Positions 29,385 through 38,068 are shown, counted from the stretch's first letter. The stretch: 64,000 nt of DNA from Sphingobium sp. HWE2-09 (GCF_035989265.1 NZ_JAYKZX010000003.1:2046001-2110000); one strand, 5' to 3'. Translations and numbers: made by a program. Notes: generated by a model not told the origin, from the letters alone.

Positions 29385-30433
29385 CTCATCAATCTCGATA
29401 GCGTCTGGGCAGTGAAATCCACCATGGGGATGACCCGCGCATAGTTCAAGCGCGTGGGGCCGATCACCCCGACCACGCCGACGACCCGGCCGTCCGCGCC
29501 ACGGTAGGGGGCGGCTATGACGGAAGAACCCGACAGGGAAAAGAGCTTGTTCTCCGAACCGATGAAGATTTTGGTCGCGCTGCCCGCCAATGCGCTTTCC
29601 AGCAGGCGGGAAATTTCCTGCTTGCCTTCCAGATGCTCCAGCAATTGCCGCACCCGTTCCAGGTCGGCCGCCGTGCCATCGTCGATCAGATGCGCCTGCC
29701 CCCGCACGATCAGCACCGGCCGATCGTCGGCATCGTGGGACCAGATGGCAATGCCCCGTTCCACCAGTTCGCGCGCTGCGCTGTCCAGCGCCAGACGCTC
29801 CGTCTCCATCTCGCGGCTCAGAAAGTCGCCTGCCTGGCGCAACGTCATGCCCGCAAAACGCGCGGACATGAAATTGGCGGCCTCATTCAGCATCGAGGGC
29901 GTGACGGCGGGCGGCAGGTCGAGCACGCGGTTTTCCACCGATCCGTCCTGCCCCACCAGCACGGCCAGCGCCTGTCGATCGTTCAAGGGTACGAAGCCGA
30001 ATTGCCGCAGCACCGGCTCGCGCCGTGGCACCATGACGATCCCCGCGCAGGCCGACAGGCCCGACAGCGCAGCGGTGGCGGCGGACAGCGCTTCCTCGAT
30101 CGGCCCGCTTTCGGCCAGCCCCGCCTCGATCGCCCGCCGTTCCTCCGCCGATGGTTCGGCCGCCTGCATCATCCCGTCCACAAACAGGCGCAGCCCCGTT
30201 TCGGTCGGCATCCGCCCGGCGGAGGTATGCGGCGCGGCGAGCAGCCCCAACTCCTCCAGATCCTGCATGACGTTGCGGATCGAGGCGGGCGACAGGCTCA
30301 ATGTCGCCAGTTTGCTGATCGTGCGCGATCCCACCGGCAGCCCGGTGCCCAGGTAATTTTCCACCACCAGGCGAAAGACATCGCGCGCGCGATCGTTCAG
30401 TTCGGAAATCGGCGTCGTCAGCGTCATGACCAT
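29381..30433 (-). CDS. hrcA: Heat-inducible transcription repressor HrcA
   Basis: A 350-residue repressor of chaperone genes that binds CIRCE operators. The winged-helix start ARDVFRLVVENYLGTGLPVG and ASIRNVMQDLEELGLL, followed by the HTSAGRMPT segment, are family hallmarks. Start ATG 30433 or 30427 cannot be separated, and no clear ribosome-binding site is present. No CIRCE inverted repeat is seen upstream, and only 25 bases separate it from the preceding small gene, so it is probably transcribed from further upstream. Confidence 0.95.
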   Translation of the reverse strand: MVMTLTTPISELNDRARDVFRLVVENYLGTGLPVGSRTISKLATLSLSPASIRNVMQDLEELGLLAAPHTSAGRMPTETGLRLFVDGMMQAAEPSAEERRAIEAGLAESGPIEEALSAATAALSGLSACAGIVMVPRREPVLRQFGFVPLNDRQALAVLVGQDGSVENRVLDLPPAVTPSMLNEAANFMSARFAGMTLRQAGDFLSREMETERLALDSAARELVERGIAIWSHDADDRPVLIVRGQAHLIDDGTAADLERVRQLLEHLEGKQEISRLLESALAGSATKIFIGSENKLFSLSGSSVIAAPYRGADGRVVGVVGVIGPTRLNYARVIPMVDFTAQTLSRLMR

Positions 30434-30458
30434 GATGTAGGATGGATCGCGGCCAGGC

Positions 30459-30650
30459 TCAACGTTTGCGCCGCGCCACAAGGATCAGTGCGATGCCGAC
30501 CACGGCCAGCAACGCGCCGCGCCAAATCCACGGCCTCTGGTCCAGCATGAAACTGGACTCCGGCCAGTGGATCAAGCCTGCCCCCTGCCCGACCCAAAGC
30601 AGCCCCATCAGCAGGAGAAGCACGCCCACAATCTGCAAAAGAACGCGCAT
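30459..30650 (-). CDS. Small two-helix membrane protein
   Basis: A 63-residue protein with two predicted membrane helices (LLQIVGVLLLLMGLLWVGQG and ALLAVVGIALILVARR) joined by WPESSFMLDQRPWIW. AGGAG is six bases before ATG 30650. It lies in a same-strand run from the DUF6438 lipoprotein to hrcA-grpE. A conserved small membrane protein of this pattern is familiar, but I cannot give it a function. Confidence 0.75.
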   Translation of the reverse strand: MRVLLQIVGVLLLLMGLLWVGQGAGLIHWPESSFMLDQRPWIWRGALLAVVGIALILVARRKR

Positions 30651-30659
30651 CACACACTC

Positions 30660-31166
30660 CTATCGGGCGGGCTTGGGTTTCAGCATCGGTTCGACGTCTA
30701 GCATCTTGGGGATCGCCGCGATCGTGGTGCGCAACTTGGCATAGCGCGCATCCATGCAGCCGGACTGAAACTCCAGCCGGGTCGGCTTGCCGCCATTGCC
30801 GGTCCATTCGATCGTATAGCCGGGCATGTCGGTCGCAAAGCGCGTGCAATTCTCGCCATTGCCGATCCGCTTGGTCGTGCCGCTTGGCGGGCGATAGGGC
30901 GCCAGCGCGGTGCGCAGGCGGCGATATTGCACCATGGTCACGGCAAAGCGCGTCGGGCCGGGCACGGCGGTGAATTTCTCCGGCTCCAGCAGGCCCGATC
31001 CGTCCGGCGTCACGCGCAGGCTATAGGCCGGACAAGCGCCGAAACAGCGCCCGGCGGTAAAGCGGATCGTCTCTCCGGGTGCCTTGGGCGTTTCCAGTTC
31101 GGTGTCCCCGCCGCCGACGCAGCCCGCCAGCAACGCTATCCCCGCCATCATCGCATATCGTGTCAT
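30660..31166 (-). CDS. DUF6438-type lipoprotein
   Basis: A 168-residue lipoprotein with the lipobox LLAGC at residues 12-16. The segment FTAGRCFGACPAYSLRVTPD carries the cysteine pair and Gly-x-Cys-Pro pattern of DUF6438 proteins. Two more cysteines (NCTRF and SGCMDA) are near the end. The gene is nine bases upstream of the small membrane protein gene. Function unknown. Confidence 0.75.
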   Translation of the reverse strand: MTRYAMMAGIALLAGCVGGGDTELETPKAPGETIRFTAGRCFGACPAYSLRVTPDGSGLLEPEKFTAVPGPTRFAVTMVQYRRLRTALAPYRPPSGTTKRIGNGENCTRFATDMPGYTIEWTGNGGKPTRLEFQSGCMDARYAKLRTTIAAIPKMLDVEPMLKPKPAR

Positions 31167-31261
31167 GTCCCCTCTTTAACGTCTTATTTCGTTCGCGACA
31201 CTGGCAAGTCGCGCCATCGGACGTTAAGCGCCGTCAACTGAACGTTTCGGAGTAGAAAATT

Positions 31262-31978
31262 ATGCGTCCTTCCGGCCGAGCGCCCGACCAGATGCGCGAC
31301 ATCACCATGGAACCTGGCTTCACCATCCATGCCGAGGGCAGCTGCCTGATCAGCTTCGGCGACACCCGCGTGCTGTGCACCGCGTCGGTGGAAGAAAAGG
31401 TGCCACCCTTCCTGCGCGGCAAGGGGTCGGGCTGGGTCACGGCCGAATATGGCATGTTGCCCCGCGCCACCCACACCCGCGGCAGCCGTGAAGCGGCCAA
31501 GGGCAAGCAGTCGGGCCGCACCCAGGAAATTCAGCGGCTGATCGGCCGGTCGCTGCGCACCGTCGTGGACCTTAAGAAACTGGGCGAGCGCCAGATCGTG
31601 GTCGATTGCGACGTGATCCAGGCCGATGGCGGCACGCGCACAGCGGCCATTTCGGGTAGCTGGGTCGCGCTGCGCATCGCGGTGGACAAGCTGCTGGCGT
31701 CCGGCGCGCTCAAGGAAGACCCGATCATCCAGAAGGTCGCGGCGATCAGCTGCGGCATCTTCGAAGGCACGCCGGTCCTCGACCTCGACTATGCCGAAGA
31801 TAGCAATGCGGAAACGGACGCCAACCTGATCCTGACCGGCGACGGCAAGTTCGCCGAAGTGCAGGCGACCGCCGAAGGCGCGGCCTATGACGAGGAAGAG
31901 CTGCTCCGCCTGCTCCGCCTCGCCCGCATCGGCTGCGCGAAGATCTTCGCGGCGCAGGATGTGGCGACAGGGCGGTAA
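31262..31978 (+). CDS. rph: Ribonuclease PH
   Basis: A 238-residue phosphorolytic 3-prime exoribonuclease that trims tRNA precursors. The N-terminus [20 protein letters not shown], the [20 protein letters not shown] segment and the active-site stretch [18 protein letters not shown] are diagnostic. GGAG precedes ATG 31262. It is followed by rdgB, a common pairing. Confidence 0.96.
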   Translation: MRPSGRAPDQMRDITMEPGFTIHAEGSCLISFGDTRVLCTASVEEKVPPFLRGKGSGWVTAEYGMLPRATHTRGSREAAKGKQSGRTQEIQRLIGRSLRTVVDLKKLGERQIVVDCDVIQADGGTRTAAISGSWVALRIAVDKLLASGALKEDPIIQKVAAISCGIFEGTPVLDLDYAEDSNAETDANLILTGDGKFAEVQATAEGAAYDEEELLRLLRLARIGCAKIFAAQDVATGR

Positions 31979-31992
31979 GGTCTCCATTTTTA

Positions 31993-32030
31993 CCGTCACC
32001 CCGGGCTTGACCCGGGGTCCCGCTTTCCCT
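31993..32030. repeat. Half repeat, family D (copy 3)
   Basis: Single arm CGTCACCCCGGGCTTGACCC with the following GGGGTCCCGC. The partner arm is missing. It lies in the rph-rdgB gap. Confidence 0.75.
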
Positions 32031-32066
32031 TGATTGGACGGCGGACGAGGACAATAAGGGTAGATG

Positions 32067-32696
32067 ATGACCGACCAATTCGGACAGGAACAGGCGATCC
32101 GCAAGCTCGCCCCGGGCAAGCTGGTGATCGCCAGCCACAATCCCGGCAAGGTGCGCGAAATCGCGGCGCTGCTCGGTCCCTATGGGATAGAGCCGATCTC
32201 CGCTGCCAGCCTGGACCTGCCCGAACCGGAGGAAACCGGCACCACCTTCATCGCGAATGCGGAATTGAAGGCGATGCAGGCCGCCGACCTGTCCGGCCTT
32301 CCCGCCTTGGCCGACGATAGCGGCCTATGCGTCGAGGCGCTGGGCGGCGATCCCGGCCTTTTCTCCGCGCGCTGGGCCGGACCGACCAAGGATTTCGACC
32401 TTGCCATGCGCAAAGTGTGGGACGGGGTCGAAGCCAAGGGACCGGACGCAGGCCACGACGCCCATTTCATCTGCGCCCTCGCCCTCGCCTGGCCCGACGG
32501 CCATGTCGAAGCGTTCGAAGGCAGGATCGACGGCACGCTGGTCTGGCCGCCGCGCGGCGCCAACGGCTTTGGCTATGACGCGATGTTTCAGCCGCACGGC
32601 CATGATGTCAGCTTCGGCGAGATGGACCCGGACGCCAAGCACGCCATGAGCCACCGCGCCGACGCATTCGCAAAGCTGGTGGCAGCGGTTTTCTGA
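32067..32696 (+). CDS. rdgB: dITP/XTP pyrophosphatase (RdgB/HAM1)
   Basis: A 209-residue nucleotide-pool sanitising enzyme that hydrolyses dITP, XTP and ITP. The substrate loop [17 protein letters not shown], the metal-site [15 protein letters not shown] and the C-terminal [11 protein letters not shown] are the family motifs. Of the two adjacent ATG codons the second (32067) is better spaced from AAGGG. It trails rph by about 90 bases. Confidence 0.94.
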   Translation: MTDQFGQEQAIRKLAPGKLVIASHNPGKVREIAALLGPYGIEPISAASLDLPEPEETGTTFIANAELKAMQAADLSGLPALADDSGLCVEALGGDPGLFSARWAGPTKDFDLAMRKVWDGVEAKGPDAGHDAHFICALALAWPDGHVEAFEGRIDGTLVWPPRGANGFGYDAMFQPHGHDVSFGEMDPDAKHAMSHRADAFAKLVAAVF

Positions 32697-32710
32697 CCTC
32701 TCCTTTCTTG

Positions 32711-32785
32711 CCCGTTCGTTTCGAGCGAAGTCGAGAAGCATGCGGCACCACGACCCGTTTCTCGACTTCGCTCGAAACGAACAGG
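32711..32785. repeat. Palindromic repeat, family C (copy 2)
   Basis: The best-preserved family C copy, with arms CGTTCGTTTCGAGCGAAGTC and the complementary GACTTCGCTCGAAACGAAC. It lies between convergent rdgB and the lipoprotein gene. Confidence 0.9.
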
Positions 32786-32807
32786 ATTTGGGACTATGTC
32801 ACTCCGT

Positions 32808-33587
32808 TCAGCGCACCGGCACGGCCTTCAGCTTCGCCTGGCCGATATGCCAGCGCAACTGGCTGGCCGTCGCGCCGTCCACATCGTTGACCCGCCGCAC
32901 CACATAATCGCCGACGAAGCGCTGGCGCGTACCATCCGCCAGCTGTGAGTCCACCGTGACAGGCACAGTCTGGTAGATCGACCCGGCCCCGCCGTCCCCC
33001 GGCTCCAGCGAACCGATCGTCACTCGCGTCGACCGCGTCCCCGCAAAGCCCGCCTGAAATTTTTCCAGCGTCTGGTTCGGCGGCCCGTCATCGCCCCATT
33101 GCGTCCAGGCCGTGCCATAATCGCGCGCGTTGATCGCGGAATAATAACGCTGCACCACCGCGACTGCCGCCGCCATGCTCTTGGGTGCGGGATCGCATCC
33201 GGCCATCGGCTCGCCCTTTCCATCGAACAGGGCGCAACTGCGGGCGATCTCATCCTCGATCATCGCGCAGCTATTGGCCGCGTTGCAGGGCGGATGGGTG
33301 GCGGGGGACACATTGCGGCAGATCGCGACGCGTTTCGCCGCCGCCGCCGATCCGATATCCGCCGCACATGACAGCGGCGCCGTGCTTGCCGTGTCGGTAA
33401 CGGGCGCTGCGTCGGGCATCGGGCTGTGCCCCGCGCTCTCATTCGTCGGCGCTTGGGTCGCAGGGGCAGCGACTTCATTCATGGCCGCCACATTCGCGTT
33501 GCGCCCCTGTTCCGGAGCCTGACCGCACGCGCTCAGCGCCATCAGCGCGCAGCCCGATATGATCCATGACAATGACGCGCGGCGCAT
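32808..33587 (-). CDS. Lipoprotein with NTF2-like C-terminal region
   Basis: A 259-residue lipoprotein, lipobox ALSAC at about residue 21. The N-terminal third is a low-complexity Ala/Pro/Thr linker. A Cys-rich middle follows (about six cysteines, e.g. CNAANSCAMIEDEIARSC). The C-terminal region begins with VVQRYYSAINARDYGTAWTQ, a typical opening of NTF2-like or SnoaL-like folds, here probably extracytoplasmic. ATG 33587 has AGGAG upstream. Function not recognised. Confidence 0.7.
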   Translation of the reverse strand: MRRASLSWIISGCALMALSACGQAPEQGRNANVAAMNEVAAPATQAPTNESAGHSPMPDAAPVTDTASTAPLSCAADIGSAAAAKRVAICRNVSPATHPPCNAANSCAMIEDEIARSCALFDGKGEPMAGCDPAPKSMAAAVAVVQRYYSAINARDYGTAWTQWGDDGPPNQTLEKFQAGFAGTRSTRVTIGSLEPGDGGAGSIYQTVPVTVDSQLADGTRQRFVGDYVVRRVNDVDGATASQLRWHIGQAKLKAVPVR

Positions 33588-33650
33588 CCTCTTCTCCTCT
33601 GGCGGCCTTTGCTGTTCAATGCCTGCCGCCCGGAGAATATCCATCGCCGC

Positions 33651-34325
33651 CTATTGACCGACGCTGGCGACCTGCGTGCCCGCCATCGGCGGCGCGTCGT
33701 CCGCATCCAGCGGCCCCTTGCCGAACGTATTACCGGCCGGGACATAGCGACAGACCAGATAGTCCGCATTGGCCCCTTCGCCCAGCGCACAGCCGACTTT
33801 CCTCGTCCCGCGCCAGATCATCTGCGTATAATGACCGACATCCTGCCAGCGTCCGGTTGTGCTGAGATCAGGCAGCTTGCCGGCGACCCGCGTCAGTCGC
33901 TTCTCGTCCAGAAACGCGCCCACCATCGCCTGATAGCCATAGAGGCGGCGCGGCCCCATCCACAGATTTTCGCCGCTGGGAGTGGCGCGACTGCCCCGCG
34001 CCGAATGGCGGAACAGACCGGTGCGCGCCATGTCGTCGGCATAGCGCGCGGCATCCGCCGCCAGCGCATCGTCCCAGTCCAGCAACGGCAAGCCCAGTGA
34101 GGCGCGCTCGCCATTATGCGCGTCCAGCATCGCCGCGCGCAGCATCGCCGCGCCCCGCGGCGCTTCGACCAAGCCATAATAGGCCGCAGGCATCACCGCG
34201 CTTGCTATGCCAGCCGGGCGCGCGCCCGCACCGTCGCTATCGCTCGTCGCCTGCGCACTACTCGCCAGCCACATCACGGCCCATAGCGAAGCGCGCCAAA
34301 ACACTTTAGGGCTGCCCCCAGCCAT
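33651..34325 (-). CDS. Exported CAP/SCP-domain protein
   Basis: A 224-residue secreted protein. The signal sequence ASLWAVMWLASSAQA ends near residue 25. The CAP domain follows with HNGERASLGLPLLDWDDAL, HSARGSRATPSGENLW and the signature VGHYTQMIWRGTRKVGC. Bacterial CAP proteins have uncertain roles. The start codon ATG 34325 overlaps the divergent hemW start, leaving no intergenic space. Confidence 0.85.
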   Translation of the reverse strand: MAGGSPKVFWRASLWAVMWLASSAQATSDSDGAGARPAGIASAVMPAAYYGLVEAPRGAAMLRAAMLDAHNGERASLGLPLLDWDDALAADAARYADDMARTGLFRHSARGSRATPSGENLWMGPRRLYGYQAMVGAFLDEKRLTRVAGKLPDLSTTGRWQDVGHYTQMIWRGTRKVGCALGEGANADYLVCRYVPAGNTFGKGPLDADDAPPMAGTQVASVGQ

Positions 34326-35499
34326 GATGTCCCCCACTCCCCAAAAGCCGTCGGCCATCGCCGATGCCCAGGCCTTATATATTCATTGGCCCTTTTGCGT
34401 ATCCAAATGTCCCTATTGCGATTTTAACAGTCATGTCCGCGACGGCGTGGATATCGACGTGTGGCGCGGCGCGCTGCTGGCCGACATGGCGCATGAGGCG
34501 GCGTTGACCGCAGGCCGCCCGCTGGCCTCCATCTTCTTTGGCGGCGGCACGCCGTCGCTGATGCCGCCCGCTTTGGTCGAAACGCTGATCGGCGCGGCGC
34601 AGGACCATTGGGGCTTCACCCCGGACATAGAAATCACGCTGGAGGCCAACCCCAATTCGGTCGAAGCCGCGCGCTTCGCCGATCTCGCCGCCGCCGGGGT
34701 CAACCGCACCTCGCTCGGCCTTCAGGCGCTGGATAACGAAGCGCTGCATTTCCTGGGCCGCGCCCATGACGTGGCGGAGGGGCTGGCCGCGCTCGACACC
34801 GCGCGGCGCGTGTTCGACCGGGTGAGCTTCGACATCATCTACGCCCGCCCCGACCAAAGCGAAGCGGACTGGCAGGCCGAACTGGCCCAGGCGCTGTCCT
34901 TCGGCACCGGCCATCTCTCGCTCTATCAACTCACGATCGAGCCGGGCACCCGCTTCGCCACGCTGGTGGCGCAGGGCAAGCTGACGCCCGCCGACCCCGA
35001 TCATGGCGCGACGCTCTATGAACTGACCCAGGCGATGACCGGCGCGGCGGGCATCCCCGCCTATGAGATCAGCAATCACGCCCGTCCGGGACAGGAAAGC
35101 CGCCATAACCTGACCTATTGGCGCTATGGCGACTATGCCGGGATCGGTCCGGGCGCGCATGGGCGGCGCGGTGGCATGGCGACGATGCGGCACAAGAAAC
35201 CGGAAAACTGGCTGGGTGCGGTCGCCCGCAACGGCCATGGCGCGCAGAGCGAAGACCCGCTGCTGCCCGAAGATCGCGCGCGCGAAGCGCTGCTGATGGG
35301 ATTGCGGCTGGGTGAAGGCGTGGACCTGTCCCGCATCGCCGCCCTGTCGGGCATCGATACCGGGCAGCTGGTCGATGACCGGGCGATCGCCCAACTCGCC
35401 AACCTTGGCCTCATCCATCTGACCGGCACAAGGTTGCAGGTGGCCCCGGCGGGGATGCTGCTGCTCGACGCGATATTACCCGAAGTGGTCGCGATTTAA
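34324..35499 (+). CDS. hemW: Radical SAM protein HemW (haem chaperone)
   Basis: A 391-residue radical SAM protein of the HemW group, formerly annotated as oxygen-independent coproporphyrinogen oxidase. The cluster motif is FCVSKCPYCDF (C-x3-C-x2-C). The group markers SRHNLTYWRYGDY and GIGPGAHGR are present. The start is ATG 34324 or 34327. In many proteobacteria hemW follows rdgB, and here it lies two genes further on. Confidence 0.93.
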   Translation: MMSPTPQKPSAIADAQALYIHWPFCVSKCPYCDFNSHVRDGVDIDVWRGALLADMAHEAALTAGRPLASIFFGGGTPSLMPPALVETLIGAAQDHWGFTPDIEITLEANPNSVEAARFADLAAAGVNRTSLGLQALDNEALHFLGRAHDVAEGLAALDTARRVFDRVSFDIIYARPDQSEADWQAELAQALSFGTGHLSLYQLTIEPGTRFATLVAQGKLTPADPDHGATLYELTQAMTGAAGIPAYEISNHARPGQESRHNLTYWRYGDYAGIGPGAHGRRGGMATMRHKKPENWLGAVARNGHGAQSEDPLLPEDRAREALLMGLRLGEGVDLSRIAALSGIDTGQLVDDRAIAQLANLGLIHLTGTRLQVAPAGMLLLDAILPEVVAI

Positions 35500-35505
35500 G
35501 TCACT

Positions 35506-35540
35506 ACGCGTTCCCGCGCAGGCGGGAAGCCAGTGCCGAC
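35506..35540. repeat. Half repeat, family A (copy 5)
   Basis: One palindrome GTTCCCGCGCAGGCGGGAAG without its partner, between convergent hemW and the M56 gene. Confidence 0.75.
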
Positions 35541-35561
35541 CTCTCTCGACCGGCTTCACCC

Positions 35562-37193
35562 TCAAGGCTGATCATTGCGCAGTTCCGCAATCGAATCATC
35601 AATCTCGCGCAGCGCCTCCGCGCGGGCATCGGCAGGCATCGACCGGTTGCGCGCAATCTGCGCCCGCGCTGTCCGCAAACCGTTCAGCGCCGCGACATGG
35701 TGCAAACGCGCTGCGCGGTCGGCGCGGGCTTCGTCCAGGTTCGCCTGCCGTTCCGCGCGGTCCGCCTGCATGCGGGCCATATCAGCGGACCGCTGCGCCG
35801 CCCGCTCGATCGCCGCGGTGCAGATGCGCACGCGGATATGGCGGCGGCCATCGGCATCCACCGTTTCGCGGCGGGTCGTCGCGTCCTTGCTGCCGTCGCA
35901 GCCTTCGCGCACATCGACCACCGGCACCATGCGGGCGATGTCCGCTTCGGTGGGAATGCGGTGGGTATCGACCCGGCCATTAGCATAGGTGACGGTCATG
36001 CGACCCTTGTCACGACGCACGACCGGCGGCGCGGGCGGCGTCGGCGCGACCGGGGCGATCATGTCTGCGGCGGGCACGATCGGTGCGGGCGGAGCCGGGG
36101 GCGCTGGCGGCGCCCAGGATTCATCGGCGGCCTTGGCCGCAGGCGCTTCAGGCACGCTGGGCATCGCCGGGACCGCCGCAACTTCGGCAACCGCGGGGAC
36201 GTTGGCTGCGGCGGGCTGCGACACCAGGTTGGACAATTTGGCGAAGTCGGCGCTTCCCACCTTGTCGGTGATCGCGGCCATCTGCTGCGCGGCGCGGCTG
36301 CCCGACGCGGTGAGCGCCAGGCCAGCGGCGGTGACGACCGCGACGGCGGCCATGCCCCAGCTGATGCGCTGGAGCGACAAATCATGGTTGGACAGCATTT
36401 TCAGCCTCCCTTTGAGCGTCGTGATACGGGTGAGGTGGCAGGCGCCGGCGAACTGCCGCCCGCCCGCCGCCTTCAATATGGCGCGGCCATAGATATGCGC
36501 CTGATCGCGGCCGTAGAGCGATAGCACGCGCGCGTCGCAGGCGGTTTCCTGGTCCGCGCGATAGGCGCGATAGGCGATCCAGGCGACCGGATTGCACCAA
36601 TGGATCGCCAGCAGCAGCAGCGCGATCATATTGGCGGCCAGGTCGCCGCGCTCGTGATGCGCCCGTTCATGGGCGATCGCCATATCCTGCTCCTGCGCGT
36701 CGTAACGCAGCGCGAAATCGGCGGGCAGGACGATGTACGGGCGCATGACGCCGAAGGCCAGCGGTCCGGACGCGTGGGGACTGGTGATCAAACGGATGCG
36801 CCCATCCTCCCCGATCGGCGTCGCGCCGTCGAGCATATGGCGGCGAAAGCGCGCATAGCCGACGATCTGGACCAGCAGAAACGCCACCAGCCCGACGAAC
36901 CAGACACCGATGCCGATCTCCAGCCAGGGGATGGACGGCGCCGACGCCGCAATCGGCGCGGTGGGCACCGCCATCAGCATGTCGGGCAAGCCCACCTGAT
37001 CCACCGCCACATGCAATGGCGACGGATCGACATCGTTCGGCAGCGCGGGCAACAGCATCCGCGCCAGCGGCAGCGCCCACAGCCAATAGGCCGCCCCCGC
37101 CCCCAGCCAGCGTGCGACCGGCCGCCGCACCATCATGACCAGCGCCATCAATAAGGTCGCAGCGATTAGCGTTTCGGCCAGCCAGACGCTCAT
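35562..37193 (-). CDS. BlaR1-like M56 metallopeptidase, unusual sensor region
   Basis: A 543-residue membrane protein. The first 340 residues carry about four membrane helices and the M56 zinc site HERAH at 175-179, with the second part ETACDARVL. After a last helix (GMAAVAVVTAAGLALTAS) comes a long periplasmic part that has a Pro/Ala linker (PPAPPAPPAPIVP), a short beta segment (GRMTVTYANGRVDTHRIP) and a final charged helix of Arg/Asp/Ala. The penicillin-binding fold of true BlaR1 (SxxK motif) is absent. It overlaps the BlaI-type gene by four bases. Confidence 0.85.
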   Translation of the reverse strand: MSVWLAETLIAATLLMALVMMVRRPVARWLGAGAAYWLWALPLARMLLPALPNDVDPSPLHVAVDQVGLPDMLMAVPTAPIAASAPSIPWLEIGIGVWFVGLVAFLLVQIVGYARFRRHMLDGATPIGEDGRIRLITSPHASGPLAFGVMRPYIVLPADFALRYDAQEQDMAIAHERAHHERGDLAANMIALLLLAIHWCNPVAWIAYRAYRADQETACDARVLSLYGRDQAHIYGRAILKAAGGRQFAGACHLTRITTLKGRLKMLSNHDLSLQRISWGMAAVAVVTAAGLALTASGSRAAQQMAAITDKVGSADFAKLSNLVSQPAAANVPAVAEVAAVPAMPSVPEAPAAKAADESWAPPAPPAPPAPIVPAADMIAPVAPTPPAPPVVRRDKGRMTVTYANGRVDTHRIPTEADIARMVPVVDVREGCDGSKDATTRRETVDADGRRHIRVRICTAAIERAAQRSADMARMQADRAERQANLDEARADRAARLHHVAALNGLRTARAQIARNRSMPADARAEALREIDDSIAELRNDQP

Positions 37194-37558
37194 GATTTCA
37201 ACCCTTTCAGGATAGCCTCAAGCTCGGCGATATCGTCCGCGGTCAATTGATCTTGTTGCGCTAGCTGGGCGACCAGCGGCGACACGCGCCCGCCGAACAG
37301 CCGGTTCACCAGCCGCCCGGATTCGCCCGCGACATAATCGTCCCGCGCAATCTGTGGGCGATAGAGAAAACGGCGGCCATCCTGCTCAGCGGCGATCGCA
37401 TCTTTGCCCATCAGCCGCGACAGCAAAGTCTTGACCGTCTGCAGGCTCCAGTCGCGGTCGGCGGCGACCCGGTCGGCAACGTCATTGGCGGTCTGCGGCG
37501 CGGTTTCCCACAGCGCCTCCATCACCACCAGTTCCGCTTCGCTGATCTTCTCGCTCAC
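37190..37558 (-). CDS. BlaI/MecI/CopY family repressor
   Basis: A 122-residue winged-helix repressor. The pattern EAELVVMEALWETAPQTAND with the following SLQTVKTLLSRLMGKDAI is typical of BlaI. In the family the partner M56 protease, when signalled, leads to cleavage of the repressor and release of its operators. Two matching dyads lie just upstream (37586-37620). No beta-lactamase gene is in the window. Confidence 0.9.
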   Translation of the reverse strand: MSEKISEAELVVMEALWETAPQTANDVADRVAADRDWSLQTVKTLLSRLMGKDAIAAEQDGRRFLYRPQIARDDYVAGESGRLVNRLFGGRVSPLVAQLAQQDQLTADDIAELEAILKGLKS

Positions 37559-37585
37559 TTCGACTGACCCGACTCGCCATTAACA

Positions 37586-37620
37586 ACTACAGACGTAGTC
37601 GCATCGATTACGGATGTAGT
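37586..37620 (-). promoter_or_regulatory. Two BlaI-type operator dyads
   Basis: Dyad 1 is ACTAC-AGAC-GTAGT at 37586-37599. Dyad 2 is ATTAC-GGAT-GTAGT at 37607-37620. Each has 5-base arms (4 of 5 in dyad 2) around a 4-base centre, and the centres are 21 bases apart, two helical turns. They lie 28-62 bases before the repressor start, where autorepression is expected. Confidence 0.7.
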
Positions 37621-37755
37621 CAATAGGGGTTGATGGTGACTTCAAGCGAGGGTACGCGCTGGGAAGCCGCGATATGTCGGGAATTTTGACAGACGGCATG
37701 ACGCGTGTTGATGCGTTAACCTTTGCATCGCCCGCTTTCGACCGATTGCGCGATA
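37621..37755. other. Intergenic region upstream of BlaI gene
   Basis: Noncoding stretch left of a sigma-54-like site. It holds GATGC-N10-GCATC (37710-37729) and a TTGACA at 37686. No credible gene is seen. The 72-codon minus-strand open frame overlapping it crosses both operator dyads and has no homologous look. Confidence 0.4.
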
Positions 37756-37772
37756 TTGGCACAAGGATTGCG
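37756..37772 (+). promoter_or_regulatory. Sigma-54-like -24/-12 promoter
   Basis: TTGGCAC-AAGGA-TTGCG has GG and GC elements exactly ten bases apart, matching the sigma-54 consensus (TGGCAC-N5-TTGC). No gene begins within 400 bases downstream on this strand. Transcription would enter the hairpin at 37804-37837. A chance match is possible. Confidence 0.35.
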
Positions 37773-37803
37773 ACTTTAGTCGCGTTCCCACCGTTCAACT
37801 ATC

Positions 37804-37857
37804 GGGGGATGCAGGCCCGTCTCCGCTAGCATCCCCCACCCGGTTGGTATCGTTTTT
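37804..37857 (+). ncRNA. Orphan hairpin followed by U run, possible small RNA
   Basis: GGGGGATGC (37804-37812) pairs perfectly with GCATCCCCC (37829-37837) around a 16-base loop. ACCCGGTTGGTATCG and a TTTTT run follow. A smaller dyad GCGACT-TT-AGTCGC lies at 37770-37783. The hairpin is not part of any repeat family in the window. It could be a short regulatory RNA read from the sigma-54-like site, or just an element of an untranslated region. No Rfam family is recognised. Confidence 0.25.
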
Positions 37858-37920
37858 CCCCATAATTCCGGCTCCAGCCATGTACCACCATGGGCGTCCG
37901 ACCGAAGGTGGCGTCTTCTT

Positions 37921-38043
37921 CTCCCCTCCCTTTCAAGGGAGGGGTCGGGGGTGGGTGCGCCACGAAGTGTCGCTCTACCGTCACTGGCCTAGCCGCTCGC
38001 TTCGCTCGCACACACCCAACTCCTCCCTTTAAAAGAGAGGAGC
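37921..38043. repeat. Inverted repeat, family E (copy 4)
   Basis: CTCCCCTCCCTTTCAAGGGAGG at the left and the complementary CTCCTCCCTTTAAAAGAGAGG at the right, with GGGTGGGTGCGCC and CACACCCAAC inner blocks. It is downstream of grxD. Confidence 0.88.
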
Positions 38044-38068
38044 TTATGTTGCAGCAACCCCAACACAC

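Noticed and set aside
35562..37558. Beta-lactam resistance locus
   Set aside because: The BlaI/M56 pair is real, but no beta-lactamase or penicillin-binding sensor fold is present, so resistance should not be assumed.
37580..37798. 72-codon minus-strand open frame in the intergenic region
   Set aside because: It runs over both BlaI-type operator dyads and the sigma-54-like site and has no recognisable product.
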